Shown here piece after piece: positions 20,961 through 30,783 of a stretch of DNA of 64,000 bases. This DNA comes from Melieria omissa (taxonomy: Eukaryota; Arthropoda; Insecta; Diptera; Ulidiidae): NCBI GenBank assembly GCA_963971225.1, contig OZ020270.1:25171123-25235122 (forward strand), read 5' to 3'. Under the pieces are notes generated by a model, which saw nothing but the letters and a program-made list of their open reading frames with translations, was not told the origin of the DNA and ran no database searches. Position 1 is the stretch's first letter; each line of letters starts with the position of its first letter. The translations under genes and the position numbers were made by a program.

Positions 20961-22542
20961 CAGTGCGTTAAGAAATGATAGCACCATTGACCTTTTGTAT
21001 CATAACTTCCACTCTAATGATCGAAGAATGGTAAAACTTGGTCGAAATATCCATTGCATATATTTAAATAATGTCCCGCACCTAAAATTCCGAAATGTTC
21101 GATACAAAGGACAAAATATGAATTTACATAAAAAAGTCACTTTCACAAGCGTTAAGAAATGATAGCACCACTTACAATACTTCTTTTTATTTTTTCGCAA
21201 TGCACTTTTTTTTGTATTTAATATGAAGTGGTGGTTCCTCTACTCTTAATTGTTAAATTAATTATCTTTGGCATGGACTCGATCAAATTTTGTAGAAGAT
21301 TATGATGTAATCCTTCCCAGACCCGGACAATTTCTTTTTGGAGCTGTGTCACATCCTCGAACTGCCGGCAATCGTCGTAAACATGCCGTGCCATGATGCC
21401 CCATAGGTTCTCTATTGGGTTCAGATCCGGCGATTTTGCTGGCCATTCGAGGATAGGAATATTACGCGATTGTAACCATTCTTTTCTACTTCTCGATGCG
21501 TGCACTGCTGCGTTATCCTGCATGAACGTAAAATCCACGGCGGGAAACTTGTCGATATATGGAAGAAGATGTTCCTGAAGGAGCTCTTGATACCGCGCAG
21601 AGTTCAAGTGTGTATCAGTAAATGCCAGAGATGCTTTTCCATGAGCTGAAATGCTGTCCAAACCATTAATGATCCACCACTGAAAATCCTTTTTGAGAAA
21701 AGCCTCGGTTCCTTGCGCAGATCATGCCAGTAATGTGGAAATCCATGTAATCCATCTAGATTGAATTGTTTTCGTCAGACCAGATTTTCTGGAAGGGTAA
21801 ATCAGGCTTAAATTTGATTTTCTAGGCTTAGTTTTGTTTCTTATGCTTACCGTGTTTGGTGCGCATCGGCTCGTTTGTCGATATGCGTACGTTTTAGAGC
21901 AGGAGCTTTGGTAATTTTTTATATTCTAGGAATTTAGTATCCTTTAGTGCCTTCCAGAAGGTAACATAGGACACATGTGGTGAAAATTCGCTTCTTAAAT
22001 GACGCGTGTCCTTTGATGAATTAGAAGCAGCTCTACAAATGATACGTCTATCCGCTTCGGAGAGACCGCATGAACGACCTGGGCTTCTCTTATTTGCATA
22101 AGCTGTGGGATTGCGCAAAAATTTGCCAACTACCGTATGACAACGGCTAATCCGACGTCCAATTTCGCGGTTTGTTAGACCTTCGTCGTTAAGAGCGCTT
22201 ATGATGGCTTTTTCCTCTTGTTCCAGTTCCACCTTTCTGCCCATTGCGTTCACTTCTTCTTCACTTCTTTAGTTTTGACAATAGAAGTTTGACAAAAAAG
22301 TCAAAGGCCGTACAAAAATAAAATATTGTAAGTGGTGCTATCATTTCTTAACGCTTGCGAAAGTGACTTTTTTATGTAAATTCATATTTTGTCCTTTTTA
22401 TCGAACATTTCGGAATTTTGGGTGCGGGACATTATTCAAATATATGCAGTGGATATTTCGACCAAGTTTTTTCATTCTTCGATCATTAGAGTGGAAGTTA
22501 TGATACAAAAGGTCAATGGTGCTATCATTTCTTAACGCAGTG
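20961..22542 (-). mobile_element. Tc1-like element with long IR/DR terminal repeats
   Basis: Terminal inverted repeats of about 220 bp (20961-21180 and 22325-22542) each carry GCGTTAAGAAATGATAGCAC at the outer and again at the inner end. TA flanks the element (20959-20960, 22543-22544). The 1582-bp length, the IR/DR layout and a DD34E-type transposase fit the Paris/Minos/Bari group of Tc1 elements. The structure is complete at both ends, but the transposase is broken. Confidence 0.92.
21218..22253 (-). pseudogene. Tc1-like transposase, frameshifted
   Basis: The minus-strand start MNAMGRKVELEQEEKAIISA is followed by a helix-turn-helix (GLTNREIGRRISRCHTVVGK) and a second DNA-binding helix set up to about 21900. 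The frame is then lost through about 240 bp where SDE-like residues (first Asp) appear in other frames. It resumes at 21661 with DSISAHGKASLAF, FTFMQDNAAVHAS (second Asp) and SPDLNPIENLWGIM (Glu), ending at 21218. At least two frameshifts or stops are needed to explain the break. Complete relatives are about 340 aa in one frame. Confidence 0.88.
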
Positions 22543-22544
22543 TA

Positions 22545-23205
22545 TAAGTAAAGTGCCAATTAATTCAAAAATGAAAAATCAAGATACAACTATGTTTTTG
22601 GTACCGGGTTAAAGGGGATAAAATTCTGTATCACTATGTGAAAGAGTTGTTGCAAAATAGTTTACCGTTTTCCCGCAAAGCACTCTGAATGTTGACATTT
22701 ATTTTCAGTTTTTGTGCGCACAGCGATAAACGTGTTTTTGTCGTCACTTAAAAACGATTTCTTTGTGTGAATTTGAAAAACTATTGAAAAATTAATGATG
22801 CAGCCTTCATGTTCAGGTATTTCAGCAATACAATGTGTATTTGGTTTTGTTAAAAAATGTTTATAAGTATTTCATTTAATTTTTTGTTTAAAAGCATAAT
22901 AATTGTCAAATTTTTTACCTTTTCATAGACATATAGTTGTGAGTCTTGTGAGGTCGGGCAAAACTGTTTTCCTTAGCGTATAGCTTAGATATTTCAGTAA
23001 CATTTTATGAAAAAATATACGTGTATCGGCGTTTTGAAAGTTTACGTCTGAATTTTTTTTTAGGGGTGGTCAAAGTTTTCCCCTTTTCGCGCATTCTTAT
23101 GGTGATTCGGCGTACGAAAACTATGTAACATCACATTTTAGGTAAATGATGTGTTCAGCAATTAGGTGTAAAACACTACGAGGAACATTTTTGTGGAGTA
23201 CTTTA
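22545..23205. other. unassigned AT-rich spacer
   Basis: No long frames, no terminal repeats and no RNA motif recognised. Confidence 0.45.
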
Positions 23206-23756
23206 ACCCTGTAGCTCCTATTTATATGGGTCAATTTGACCCTTTTTTTCTAAAATGTCCTGTAAAACAGAACTTTTTAAGGACAAAATATATCACGAAA
23301 ATATTCGCCATAAAATTCTACTATAGGTCTATGAATACAGGAAAGCTCAGAAATTAACTTGAACTCCAGAATTAAGCCAAAACTGAAAATGTGTTTATTG
23401 CGCGTTTTCAAAATTGTTCCACTTCGAATGTTTTGTGGAAACAAAATTATATGGCAAAACCCGCGACCCGCATCTACACGATTTTGTAGGCCGTTAAAAA
23501 TTGAATTCGTCAAGGAATCTGCAGCAGTTTCTAAAAACGAAAAAGAAAGAGTCAATGACGAAATAAGAAAATTGCAAAAAAAAAAGTGCAGTATATGCCC
23601 AAAGATGCTATGGAGTTGACAATAATGACGAATGATGATAATGGTGACGGTGATGATTATGATGCTGATGAAGATTATGATGATGATGATAATGATGATT
23701 TTAATGATGAAACTAAATTGGCTGCAAGAGACGGCGATGAAATGTTTTAATTAAAC
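23206..23756 (+). pseudogene. possible cut-and-paste transposon 5' end with C-terminal frame (family unclear)
   Basis: TTAA at 23202 is followed by CCCTGTAGCTCC and the palindrome GGGTCAATTTGACCC, which looks like a piggyBac-type left end. No matching right end was found. The frame 23359-23619 includes NPRPASTRFCRPLKIEFVKE and NEKERVNDEIRKLQ. These resemble a segment I associate with Transib-like transposases, but that is recollection, not a search. A GAT-repeat stretch (23625-23745) encodes Asp-rich residues in a shifted frame before TAA near 23749. Confidence 0.35.
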
Positions 23757-23921
23757 TGTTCAACTTAAATTTCATTTTTCAAATTTTTTTTTTACTATGT
23801 TAGTTTTTTACCGTTTCTTAAAAAAATGTCCACTAAAGTATACCCAAAAACATTTGTTTTTTACTTTATAATGTTCAATTAACTAAACTTAGTAGTTTTT
23901 TCATATCTAAATAGCCTGGGG

Positions 23922-23965
23922 GAATTAATCGGCACTTTCGGCATCAATTACCCCACTGTGCGCCG
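23922..23965 (+). repeat. 44-bp dispersed repeat, copy B
   Basis: Matches 849-892. It is preceded by a GGGGG tract and followed within 100 bp by AAAATAAAG, so this copy could be the start of a solo LTR. Confidence 0.55.
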
Positions 23966-24660
23966 ACGCAAAGGATAGACCTGCTGGCGCCGCAGCTATT
24001 GGCAATGCGTTGCCTTAGCAACGATGTGTATGTGTCATGCCAAAGAAAATAAAGACTTCATATTCTTTTATCATGCACAAAATTTTTATTTTCATTTATA
24101 TCACATTTTTAAACACATTATTAATTTCAGGTATAACCGATTACAAAAGTTAATAAAAAAAAGCGTTAAATGTTAAGAAAAATGTTGCTTCTCGCCCAGC
24201 CTTAACCCGAGGCGAAATTTACGAAAAAGAAATTACGGATATCTGATGTGCTGTCTACCTGTCACACCAAATACAGTACATGATCGTTGTAGCTAAAATC
24301 ATAAATGTATGTTGCAAAAAAGAATATCACAAGCAAGAAAAGAAATTCAAAATTAATTCAATCCGACAAAAGTTCTGGATGATCACATGCAGCTATGTGC
24401 GTAAAATAGCTTTGCGGAAAAAAGCTGTAATTCAGAGCTTGAAATTTGTGTGCCGTTTTCGTCGTATGTCACGCATCAGCTTACTCTGCGCCAACACCTC
24501 GCTCCTGTCCACCATCTGTTGAACAAAATATTAACAAAATTAACGATATGTATTATTTAAAAAACAAGTTTTCTTTTAATACTTATCTTCGGTTTGAAGC
24601 AGTGCCTTCAATTTTGAAGTTGTAAGCTTAGTTTACCGCAATTCGGATCAATTCACGAAG
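23966..24660. other. unassigned; possible minus-strand exon
   Basis: On the minus strand a TTGTTCAACAG acceptor (about 24523) precedes an open stretch MVDRSEVLAQSKLMRDIRRK that stops within 30 codons. I cannot identify it and no matching donor with GT was found nearby. The remainder is AT-rich. Confidence 0.3.
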
Positions 24661-24824
24661 GTTAGGTTAGGTTGCGGTGGCTGCCTCTATAAGAGACACA
24701 CTCGGAGGCCTGAAAGGCCCATTGTGATATCACATATTTCACCCGTTTTTGAACTGTGTATGCAACGCTGTTTTGCCAACATATGTTACAGCACACATTT
24801 CAAGCGGATGGGGAAAAGGGGGGG

Positions 24825-25058
24825 GGACCTACAGTTTAACGCCGAATCCGAACGGCGATTGGCAGTTTTTCGTTCACACTTGGAGGTTTTGCCATTGCCT
24901 GCCAAGAGCGCACTTGTGCGATTCTTGTAATTCTCATTCCCTTCATGTGGATAGCGATAGAAGTAGATGAGTTGTTCACCAGCCCGAGCCAGGAATCGAA
25001 CCTGAAGCCTTTGGTATGAGAAGCCAGCGCGCTACCCGCTTGACTATCGAGGCCGGCC
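24825..25058 (-). mobile_element. tRNA-derived SINE, related family
   Basis: On the minus strand, box A (TAGTCAAGCGGGTAGCGCG) and a perfect box B (GGTTCGATTCC) form a tRNA-like head at 25058-24985. A body follows sharing GGCAATGGCAAAACCTC and CTGTAGGTCC blocks with the SINE at 5843. It is a diverged or mosaic member of the same superfamily. Just upstream (24661-24690) lies GGTTAGGTTAGGTT. Confidence 0.8.
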
Positions 25059-25608
25059 CTTTTGTAAATTGGCAAGTCAGTGTTGCCAATTCGAATTTTT
25101 GTCAACATTGAAATTGTTTACCCCATTTCAGAATTTTGATTATTTTGGGATTTTTCGACTCCGGTTATTTTCTTAATTTTGTACAACTTCAAGACGTTCA
25201 TAATCCATATATTTTGATACTTACTGAATTTGATGGTAATACTATGTCATTTGTTAAGATATTGCAGCCTGCTGAGATTATGCGACTATGAAGTTTGCGT
25301 TTAGGGATTTTGAAAAGTAGAAAATATATTTTCATGGTAACGTTCTCGCATATGTAATTTTATGGTCGCAATGAATACAATCGAATGTATTTTTTGAAAC
25401 CGACAGAATAAAGTCCCAAAATTATAGGGAAATTTGGAAAAAACTATGCATTAGTGTTGGTTTCAATGAAAATCGTTTGAATGTGTTGAAATTCCCATCA
25501 GTCATGTCTTGCAGGGTAAGCTTCGTGTATATTTTTTAGTGAACATATATGTATTTTTTACTACAGACAAATAGGCAAAAACGTATGCAATACAAAATAA
25601 TTGCATTT
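25059..25608. other. unassigned AT-rich spacer
   Basis: No frames with recognisable motifs and no terminal repeats were found. Confidence 0.45.
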
Positions 25609-25945
25609 AGTTGCCTAACTTTGATTTAGCAACTCATGCATCAATTAACACCCCGTACGTTGAAAACGGTCAACACGCCGAACGTGCATGCACTCAAAAC
25701 GCTGAGGTGTATCCCACGGGTAATTGACACCGCGCTGGCCAAAATGCTGACATCGCGTCTACGGCGATAATGGGAACGGCCGGATGCACGTAACGGGCAA
25801 CGTGACAAGAGGTGTAGTCTAAGCAAAAGCAGCTTTAAGTATTTGTAAAGTCAAGTAGTCTTTAGTTTGAAGTGAAAGAATAAAGACGGCTCCGGCCTAA
25901 AATTTATTTTTTTTTTAAATAAACCAACTTTTTAATTATTTAACT
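25609..25945 (+). repeat. 5' LTR of an errantivirus-like (gypsy) element
   Basis: The end ...TTTAACT directly precedes a primer-binding site. The start AGTTGCCTAACTT mirrors it (AGTT...AACT), and GAATAAAGACGG supplies a poly(A) signal near 25880. The left border is set by the inverted termini and is uncertain. No downstream LTR is in the window. Confidence 0.55.
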
Positions 25946-25956
25946 GGCGCCCAACG
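25945..25956 (+). promoter_or_regulatory. retroelement primer-binding site (tRNA-Lys type)
   Basis: TGGCGCCCAACG immediately follows the LTR. TGGCGCCCAAC is the primer-binding sequence of Drosophila gypsy-type elements. Confidence 0.75.
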
Positions 25957-26985
25957 GTTAAGTCGCTGGTGGTGGTGCTGGTGGACCTCAAACAGGATAA
26001 CCCACCCCGCCGCGGAATGATAATACTGTAAGCATAGATTAAGTTATAATAGTGCAAATGAAAGAATAGAATAATAATAAGAAAAGTGAAGTGAATTTTA
26101 GTGTTAAGTAAATTTTTTATAAGTATTCTATGTGTTTTACAAATAAATTTAACTGTCCATTCTAATGCAAAGTTCTTGTAATGTAATTAACTAAATACAC
26201 GTACACACACGCATACACCTACATTGTGAAAAAAAGAACAACATATGTGAAAAAGGCTTTCCTTTGAAAATTTGATTTAGAAAATAGCAATAATACGAAT
26301 ATTTGATTGCCTATTATTTTGAAAACTCATTGAAATAAGTTAGGAATTAGTTAATTAATTAAAAACAGAGAACCACATAATTTAAGGCTTGTACAGCCAA
26401 TAAAAAATTATAATAAAAATCATACCAAAGTGCAACACTGCGATTCTGAACACCAGACCCTCCAGTGGAGAAGAACGATAACAAAACCCAAAATGGCCCA
26501 AAACAATTTAATTAGACCCCAATGTTAGGAAATGCTGGTGCAGCAGTACTACAAGCACCTTCTGCACCCTCTGCACCTCCCGCACCTCTCGCACCCTCCA
26601 ACATCCGAAACGCAACACCAGAATTTAAATCACTGATCAGGGAATTAATGACAAGCATTTTAGAGACAGAAGGACAAGACTTAGGGATGTTCTTAACCCG
26701 ACACAACAAACAATGACGGATCAAACAATTGACGAGCGTTACCGGAATAACTTGACAGACATGGACAAAGTACCAGACGAGGTGCGTTCCCTACGAAAAT
26801 TTAACGGAAATCCAGCAGAATTCAGCAGCTGGAAAAAAGTGTTGAAAGAATCCTTCGAATTTACGAGCCTAGTGTCGGTACTCCTAAATATTTTTGAATC
26901 CTGAACGTTATTCGAAACAAAATTGTGGGCAGTGCAGACGCCGCACTGGAATCCTACAACAAACCCCTCAACTGTAAAGGTACGA
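25957..26985 (+). pseudogene. leader and gag remnant of the errantivirus-like element
   Basis: About 540 bp of leader precede an ATG at 26493 (MAQNNLIRP) that stops at once. Frame 26522-26716 carries an Ala/Pro-rich stretch and NIRNATPEFKSLIRELMTSI. After a shift, 26713-26904 reads IDERYRNNLTDMDKVPDEVR and FNGNPAEFSSWKKVL, typical of insect gypsy-type Gag. A third frame gives NVIRNKIVGSADAALESYN up to about 26980, where unrelated sequence begins. Capsid C-terminus, pol and env are absent. Confidence 0.72.
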
Positions 26986-27331
26986 TTACACGATGCGTCC
27001 AACGCACGAATTTTTCGTTATATTGAACAAATTTCATTCGTGTACTGTGTAATATATGTACGAACGTGTACGAATGTTGTCGAATTTTATGTGCGTGCGC
27101 ATTCGTCTCGAATAAAAATTCGTTCATTGTACGCACCGTATAATCAACCCCTTTGTGTCGTATAATCACTTCGACAATATTTTCAAAAATTCGTGCACGC
27201 ATAATGTGCACGAATAAAATTTTCAATTCGTTCAAGGCATTCGACAACGAATATCATTGTGAAATTTTCAAATAATTTTCTTAACTTTTTTCAAGTCCGA
27301 AACTGCGGTATGTAACATAACTTAATAATAT
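26986..27331. repeat. ATTCGT/ACGAAT-rich segment
   Basis: ATTCGT and ACGAAT alternate many times. Imperfect inverted copies of GTACGATTACACGATGCG occur at its left end and at 27140-27160. It is probably MITE debris; the borders and target duplication are not resolved. Confidence 0.4.
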
Positions 27332-28576
27332 TGAAACGAAAAGGCACTCTTTGCTGTGCATGAACGCTTTTGCAAGCATACTTTTAGGCATGTACTTTGA
27401 AGTACAGCAAAACTGTTATAAATTCGCTTGGTATAGTCCGATATGGCAAGGATGGTTCTCGAAGCAATGGGCTGTGCGAGAATGGTCGAGCGCTTTCCAA
27501 TTAGAAGTTGCAAGAAACTTCGGCGCGATAAGAAAACTGGTATAAAAGCAGCAGTGTGCAGCGCAATGAGTCGAGTCTGTGTTGAGCAAGCAATGGGGAA
27601 ACATGCAATAGTAGTAGTGTAAAGTAGAACAAGTGCAAATTTGTAAATAAAGCGATTGTTAGTTTTGACTAGAGTCCGACCGATTAATCGGCATCGGCAT
27701 CGGCATCGGCTAGTATCGGCCAATAAAATTGGTATCGGCATCGGCTAGTATCGGCATCGGCCAAAAAAAAAAGAATCGGCATCGGCATCGGCTTCGGCCT
27801 TTTTTGGCCGATGCCACATCGGTTTTTTTTGGTAGATTTTCCTGCTTTTATTTCTTGTTTGTTTTTATTTGCAGCTGAATCGCACTGTCTTTCTTTTTCA
27901 TATCTCGCTTTGTATATTTATTACATTTTTATTATACGTTACAAACCAGTGTTGCCTGATTAGGGGGTTTCTCCTTAGATTTGTTTGGATTTTATGACAA
28001 ACACTTAAGGGGACAATATTTTACAGATATTTTTAATCTATTTTTGCTACATCAACACCTTGTTCAGCAATATTGGCTATTGGGTCTTTTGTTAATTCCT
28101 TGTGCCAAATAGAATGAGCAATTTTCATGAAATATTTATTTTATGTGTTATAAATTTGGGGGAAATTTTAGTTTAATGTATTTAAATTCTGAATTTTCTT
28201 GTAATTTTATTTAGTTTTTAGTTGTTTATTTTCTCGTTTTTGTTTGTTAATTTGTGATGAATGTGATGAAATGTACTATATATGTAAAGTTTTATAAAAT
28301 AAGCAGTGTTTTTGATTGAATTCATTCGTGTTTTTTTTTCTATGGAATCGGCATCGGCATCGGCATCGGCATCGGCCGATTTTCGGCCTTTTGACCGATT
28401 AATCGGCATCGGCTGAGAATTGGCCGATGCCGATTAATCGGCATCGGCATCGGCCAAAAAATTTGGTATCGGTCGGACTCTAGTTTTGACTACGTCGCGC
28501 TGGATAACTGAAGTTGTTTTATTTTCAAATACAATCAAAACGAACCGTCGATAACGAACTGTGGAATTTCGTAACA
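27332..28576 (+). repeat. solo LTR (tRNA-Leu-primed gypsy-like family) split by a hAT
   Basis: It begins TGAAACGAAAAGGCACTC and ends TTTCGTAACA, with ATAT at both flanks (27328-27331, 28577-28580). With the hAT removed it is about 424 bp and collinear with LTRs at 44473, 48394, 50631 and 59705. These share GGTATAAAAGCAGCAGTGTG (TATA box) and GTAAATAAAGYGATTGTT (poly(A) region). There is no internal sequence on either side, which fits LTR-LTR recombination. Confidence 0.85.
27670..28482. mobile_element. hAT MITE with ATCGGC hexamer arrays
   Basis: The ends TAGAGTCCGACCGAT and their complement are flanked by perfect GTTTTGAC repeats (27662-27669, 28483-28490). Arrays of ATCGGC/GCCGAT lie just inside both ends (27685-27830, 28345-28465) in inverted orientation. 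The 500-bp AT-rich centre is non-coding. Confidence 0.93.
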
Positions 28577-28623
28577 ATATCAACAACTACCAAACACATT
28601 ATTAATACGTAATATTCAGCACA

Positions 28624-29573
28624 ATGGAAGCAACACCCGAGGAATATAGGATACCAAAAAGGAGTGGGAGCATGGGGATATAGAAATTCTTATAGAACAA
28701 GCCGAAATGCATCCTTGCTTGTGGGATGCATCGAGTAAGGATCATAAAGATAGAAATCGGCGTGCCAATGCGTGGGAAGGAATTGCACGAACTTTTGAGG
28801 GGCGATATAGTACTACTGACTGTAGTACTAAATGGCAGTGCTTAAGGGCCACGCACCGAAGTGTATGCAGCCAGTTGAAAAAAAACAAGTCCGAGCAAGG
28901 TGTAACTACTCAACCGATATGGCGCTATTATAACGCTATGTCATACATAACTGCTGCAGAATTATCATTTAAAACGATGTCGGTCAGCAACTTGGTAAGA
29001 TGGTGAAGTGTTATGATATTTTGTGTGTAACCGTTGTTTATTGGCAGCCTGATAATGACGATAGCAATAACACCATATTAGTGGAAGAACAAACACCAAC
29101 AGCACAAGCGGATTTTGGCAACACCGACAGCAAAACAGCGATTACTGGCCAGCGCAAGTTAAAATCTAAGCCTGTTAATGGTGCTGCTGCAGATGACACA
29201 CGTGCGATGGCTAGAAAAGCACTCGAGATGGTGGTAGAGCGGATGGAAGCAAATTCAGCTCAAGATAGTGCACAAATATTTGGAAACTTTATAGCATCGC
29301 AGTTGCGCGGCCTTAATAACGATGTGTTCAAAAGGATTCAGAAGAAAATAACTCGTGTGATGTTCGATATGCTGGATGAATACGAAACACAGGTAAATAT
29401 TTGTATAAACACAATGAATTTTATTTTATGTTCTCCTTACATCTTTTTTCAATTAGGATTCAGTGGAGCTAAGCGCTTCCAGCAACTCAACAAATCAGGC
29501 TGTCATTGAAAATCCTAATCTATCCATAAATGAATTCATAATAATTACCTCTGAGAGTAAAAATTGCCTATGA
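28624..29573 (+). pseudogene. MADF/BESS-domain gene with two introns, 3' end replaced by a SINE
   Basis: The ATG at 28624 (MEATPEEYRIPK) is followed by a small frame break at the AAAAAGG run. Then EWEHGDIEILIEQAEMHPCL, KDHKDRNRRANAWEGIARTF and WQCLRATHRSV form a MADF (Myb/SANT-like) domain. Exon 1 ends at 28994 (GTAAG). A 53-nt intron ends at 29047. Exon 2 (29048-29392) contains a linker and a helical BESS-like tail (GNFIASQLRGLNNDVFKRIQ). A 64-nt intron leads to exon 3 at 29457. Both introns are phase 0. Exon 3 runs into a SINE at about 29549, whose sequence supplies the stop (29571-29573). MADF/BESS proteins are transcription regulators or Harbinger partner proteins; either origin is possible. 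Apart from one shift near the start, the gene reads well. Confidence 0.75.
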
Positions 29574-29712
29574 AAAAGCTCCCAACCTGCCGTTCGGAAC
29601 CGGCATAAAACTGTAGGTCCCTTCCACCCGCGTACAAAATTCACACGCACAATACGGGTGGTTGCGGGAAGCTAGGCCTTAGTCTCGCGTAAGCGGGCTG
29701 TCGTGCCAATCA
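29549..29712 (+). mobile_element. SINE, 5'-truncated copy
   Basis: It matches the body and 3' end of the SINE at 5843-6124 in the opposite orientation (GCTCCCAACCTGCCGTTCGG, GTTGCGGGAAGCTAGGCC, GCTGTCGTGCCAATCAA). The tRNA head is absent. It is fused to exon 3 of the MADF/BESS gene and followed by an AT-rich tail. Confidence 0.88.
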
Positions 29713-29865
29713 ATTAATTAAAAATATATCCATATATATGTGTATGTATATATATTCCTATATGTATATAGTTATCAAAAAAACATATTAAACTAAAAAA
29801 ATATATGTATATGAAATAAAAAGCCACATATGAAACGAAAAATCCTGAAAAATATTTTTGTCCAG

Positions 29866-30783
29866 CTAGCTTGTTCTACACGAAACACTGTGCATCGCAT
29901 CGAACACCTTTTTCGCCGGAGCTTCGTCGTCCATGCGGCAAACATGACCGAGCCAGCGTAGCCGCTGGATATTAATACGCTGCGCTACGTCCATGTCCTT
30001 ATACAACTCATACAGCTCGTTATTGGTTTGTATGCGATAGTCGTCACCAACACGAACAGGGCCGAAGATTTTGCGAAGTACCTTCCTCTCGAACACTCCA
30101 ACGGCCGCTATGTCGTTTCGTTTCATTGTCCATGCTTCAGCGCCATAGAGGAGCACGGGCAAGATGAGCGACTTATAGAGTGCAAGTTTTGTCGGTCGAG
30201 AGAGGTCTCTACTTCTCAATTGCCTATCGAGACCGTAGTAGCACCTGTTCGCAAGAGTAATCCTTCGCTTTATCTCCAGATTGACATAATTACTGCTGTT
30301 GATGGCGGTGCCAAGGTAGACGAATTCCATGACAACTTCAAAGGTATACCTGTCGGCCTCGACATGAGACCCTAGCCGCTGCGAGTCCCTGCATGTAGAC
30401 AGCATATACTTCGTCTTGCCCTCATTTACCACCAGACCCATTTTGGCAGATTCTCTTTCGATAGCCGCAAAGGCAGCGGTGACATCTCGCTTGTTACGTC
30501 CGATGACATCAATGTCATCAGCGTAGGCAAGGAGCTGGACACTTTTGTTGAAAATTGTGCCATTACGATGTACACCGGCCTTGCGCAGAACACTCTCCAT
30601 GGTGAAGTTGAAGAGGTCGCAGGACAAAGGATCACCCTGTCTGAAATCTCGAACAGTATCAAAGGGGTCGGAGAGGTCACTTCCAACCTTGACGGAGGTG
30701 CGCGTATTGCTCAACGTCGCTCTGCAAAGTCTAACGAGCTTTGCAGACAATGCGGCATATAGGCGATCCCACAGGCAGTTGAT
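29866..30783 (-). pseudogene. RTE-like LINE reverse transcriptase, 5'-truncated
   Basis: Minus strand: CLWDRLYAALSAKLVRLCRA, then DFRQGDPLSCDLFNFTME, then LLAYADDIDVIGRNKRDV with the ADD active site, GLVVNEGKTKYML, VYLGTAI, LYGAEAWTM and LRWLGHVCRMDD. The order and motifs match the palm-to-C-terminal part of RTE/BovB-group LINEs. The frame is open for 294 codons from 30750. The endonuclease and the N-terminal half of RT are missing, cut at about 30783 where P-like sequence begins. The stretch 29713-29865 is its AT-rich 3' flank. Confidence 0.85.

Noticed and set aside
27322..27741. 139-codon minus-strand frame
   Set aside because: It lies across a solo LTR and the end of a hAT; related frames occur in every copy of this LTR in antisense.
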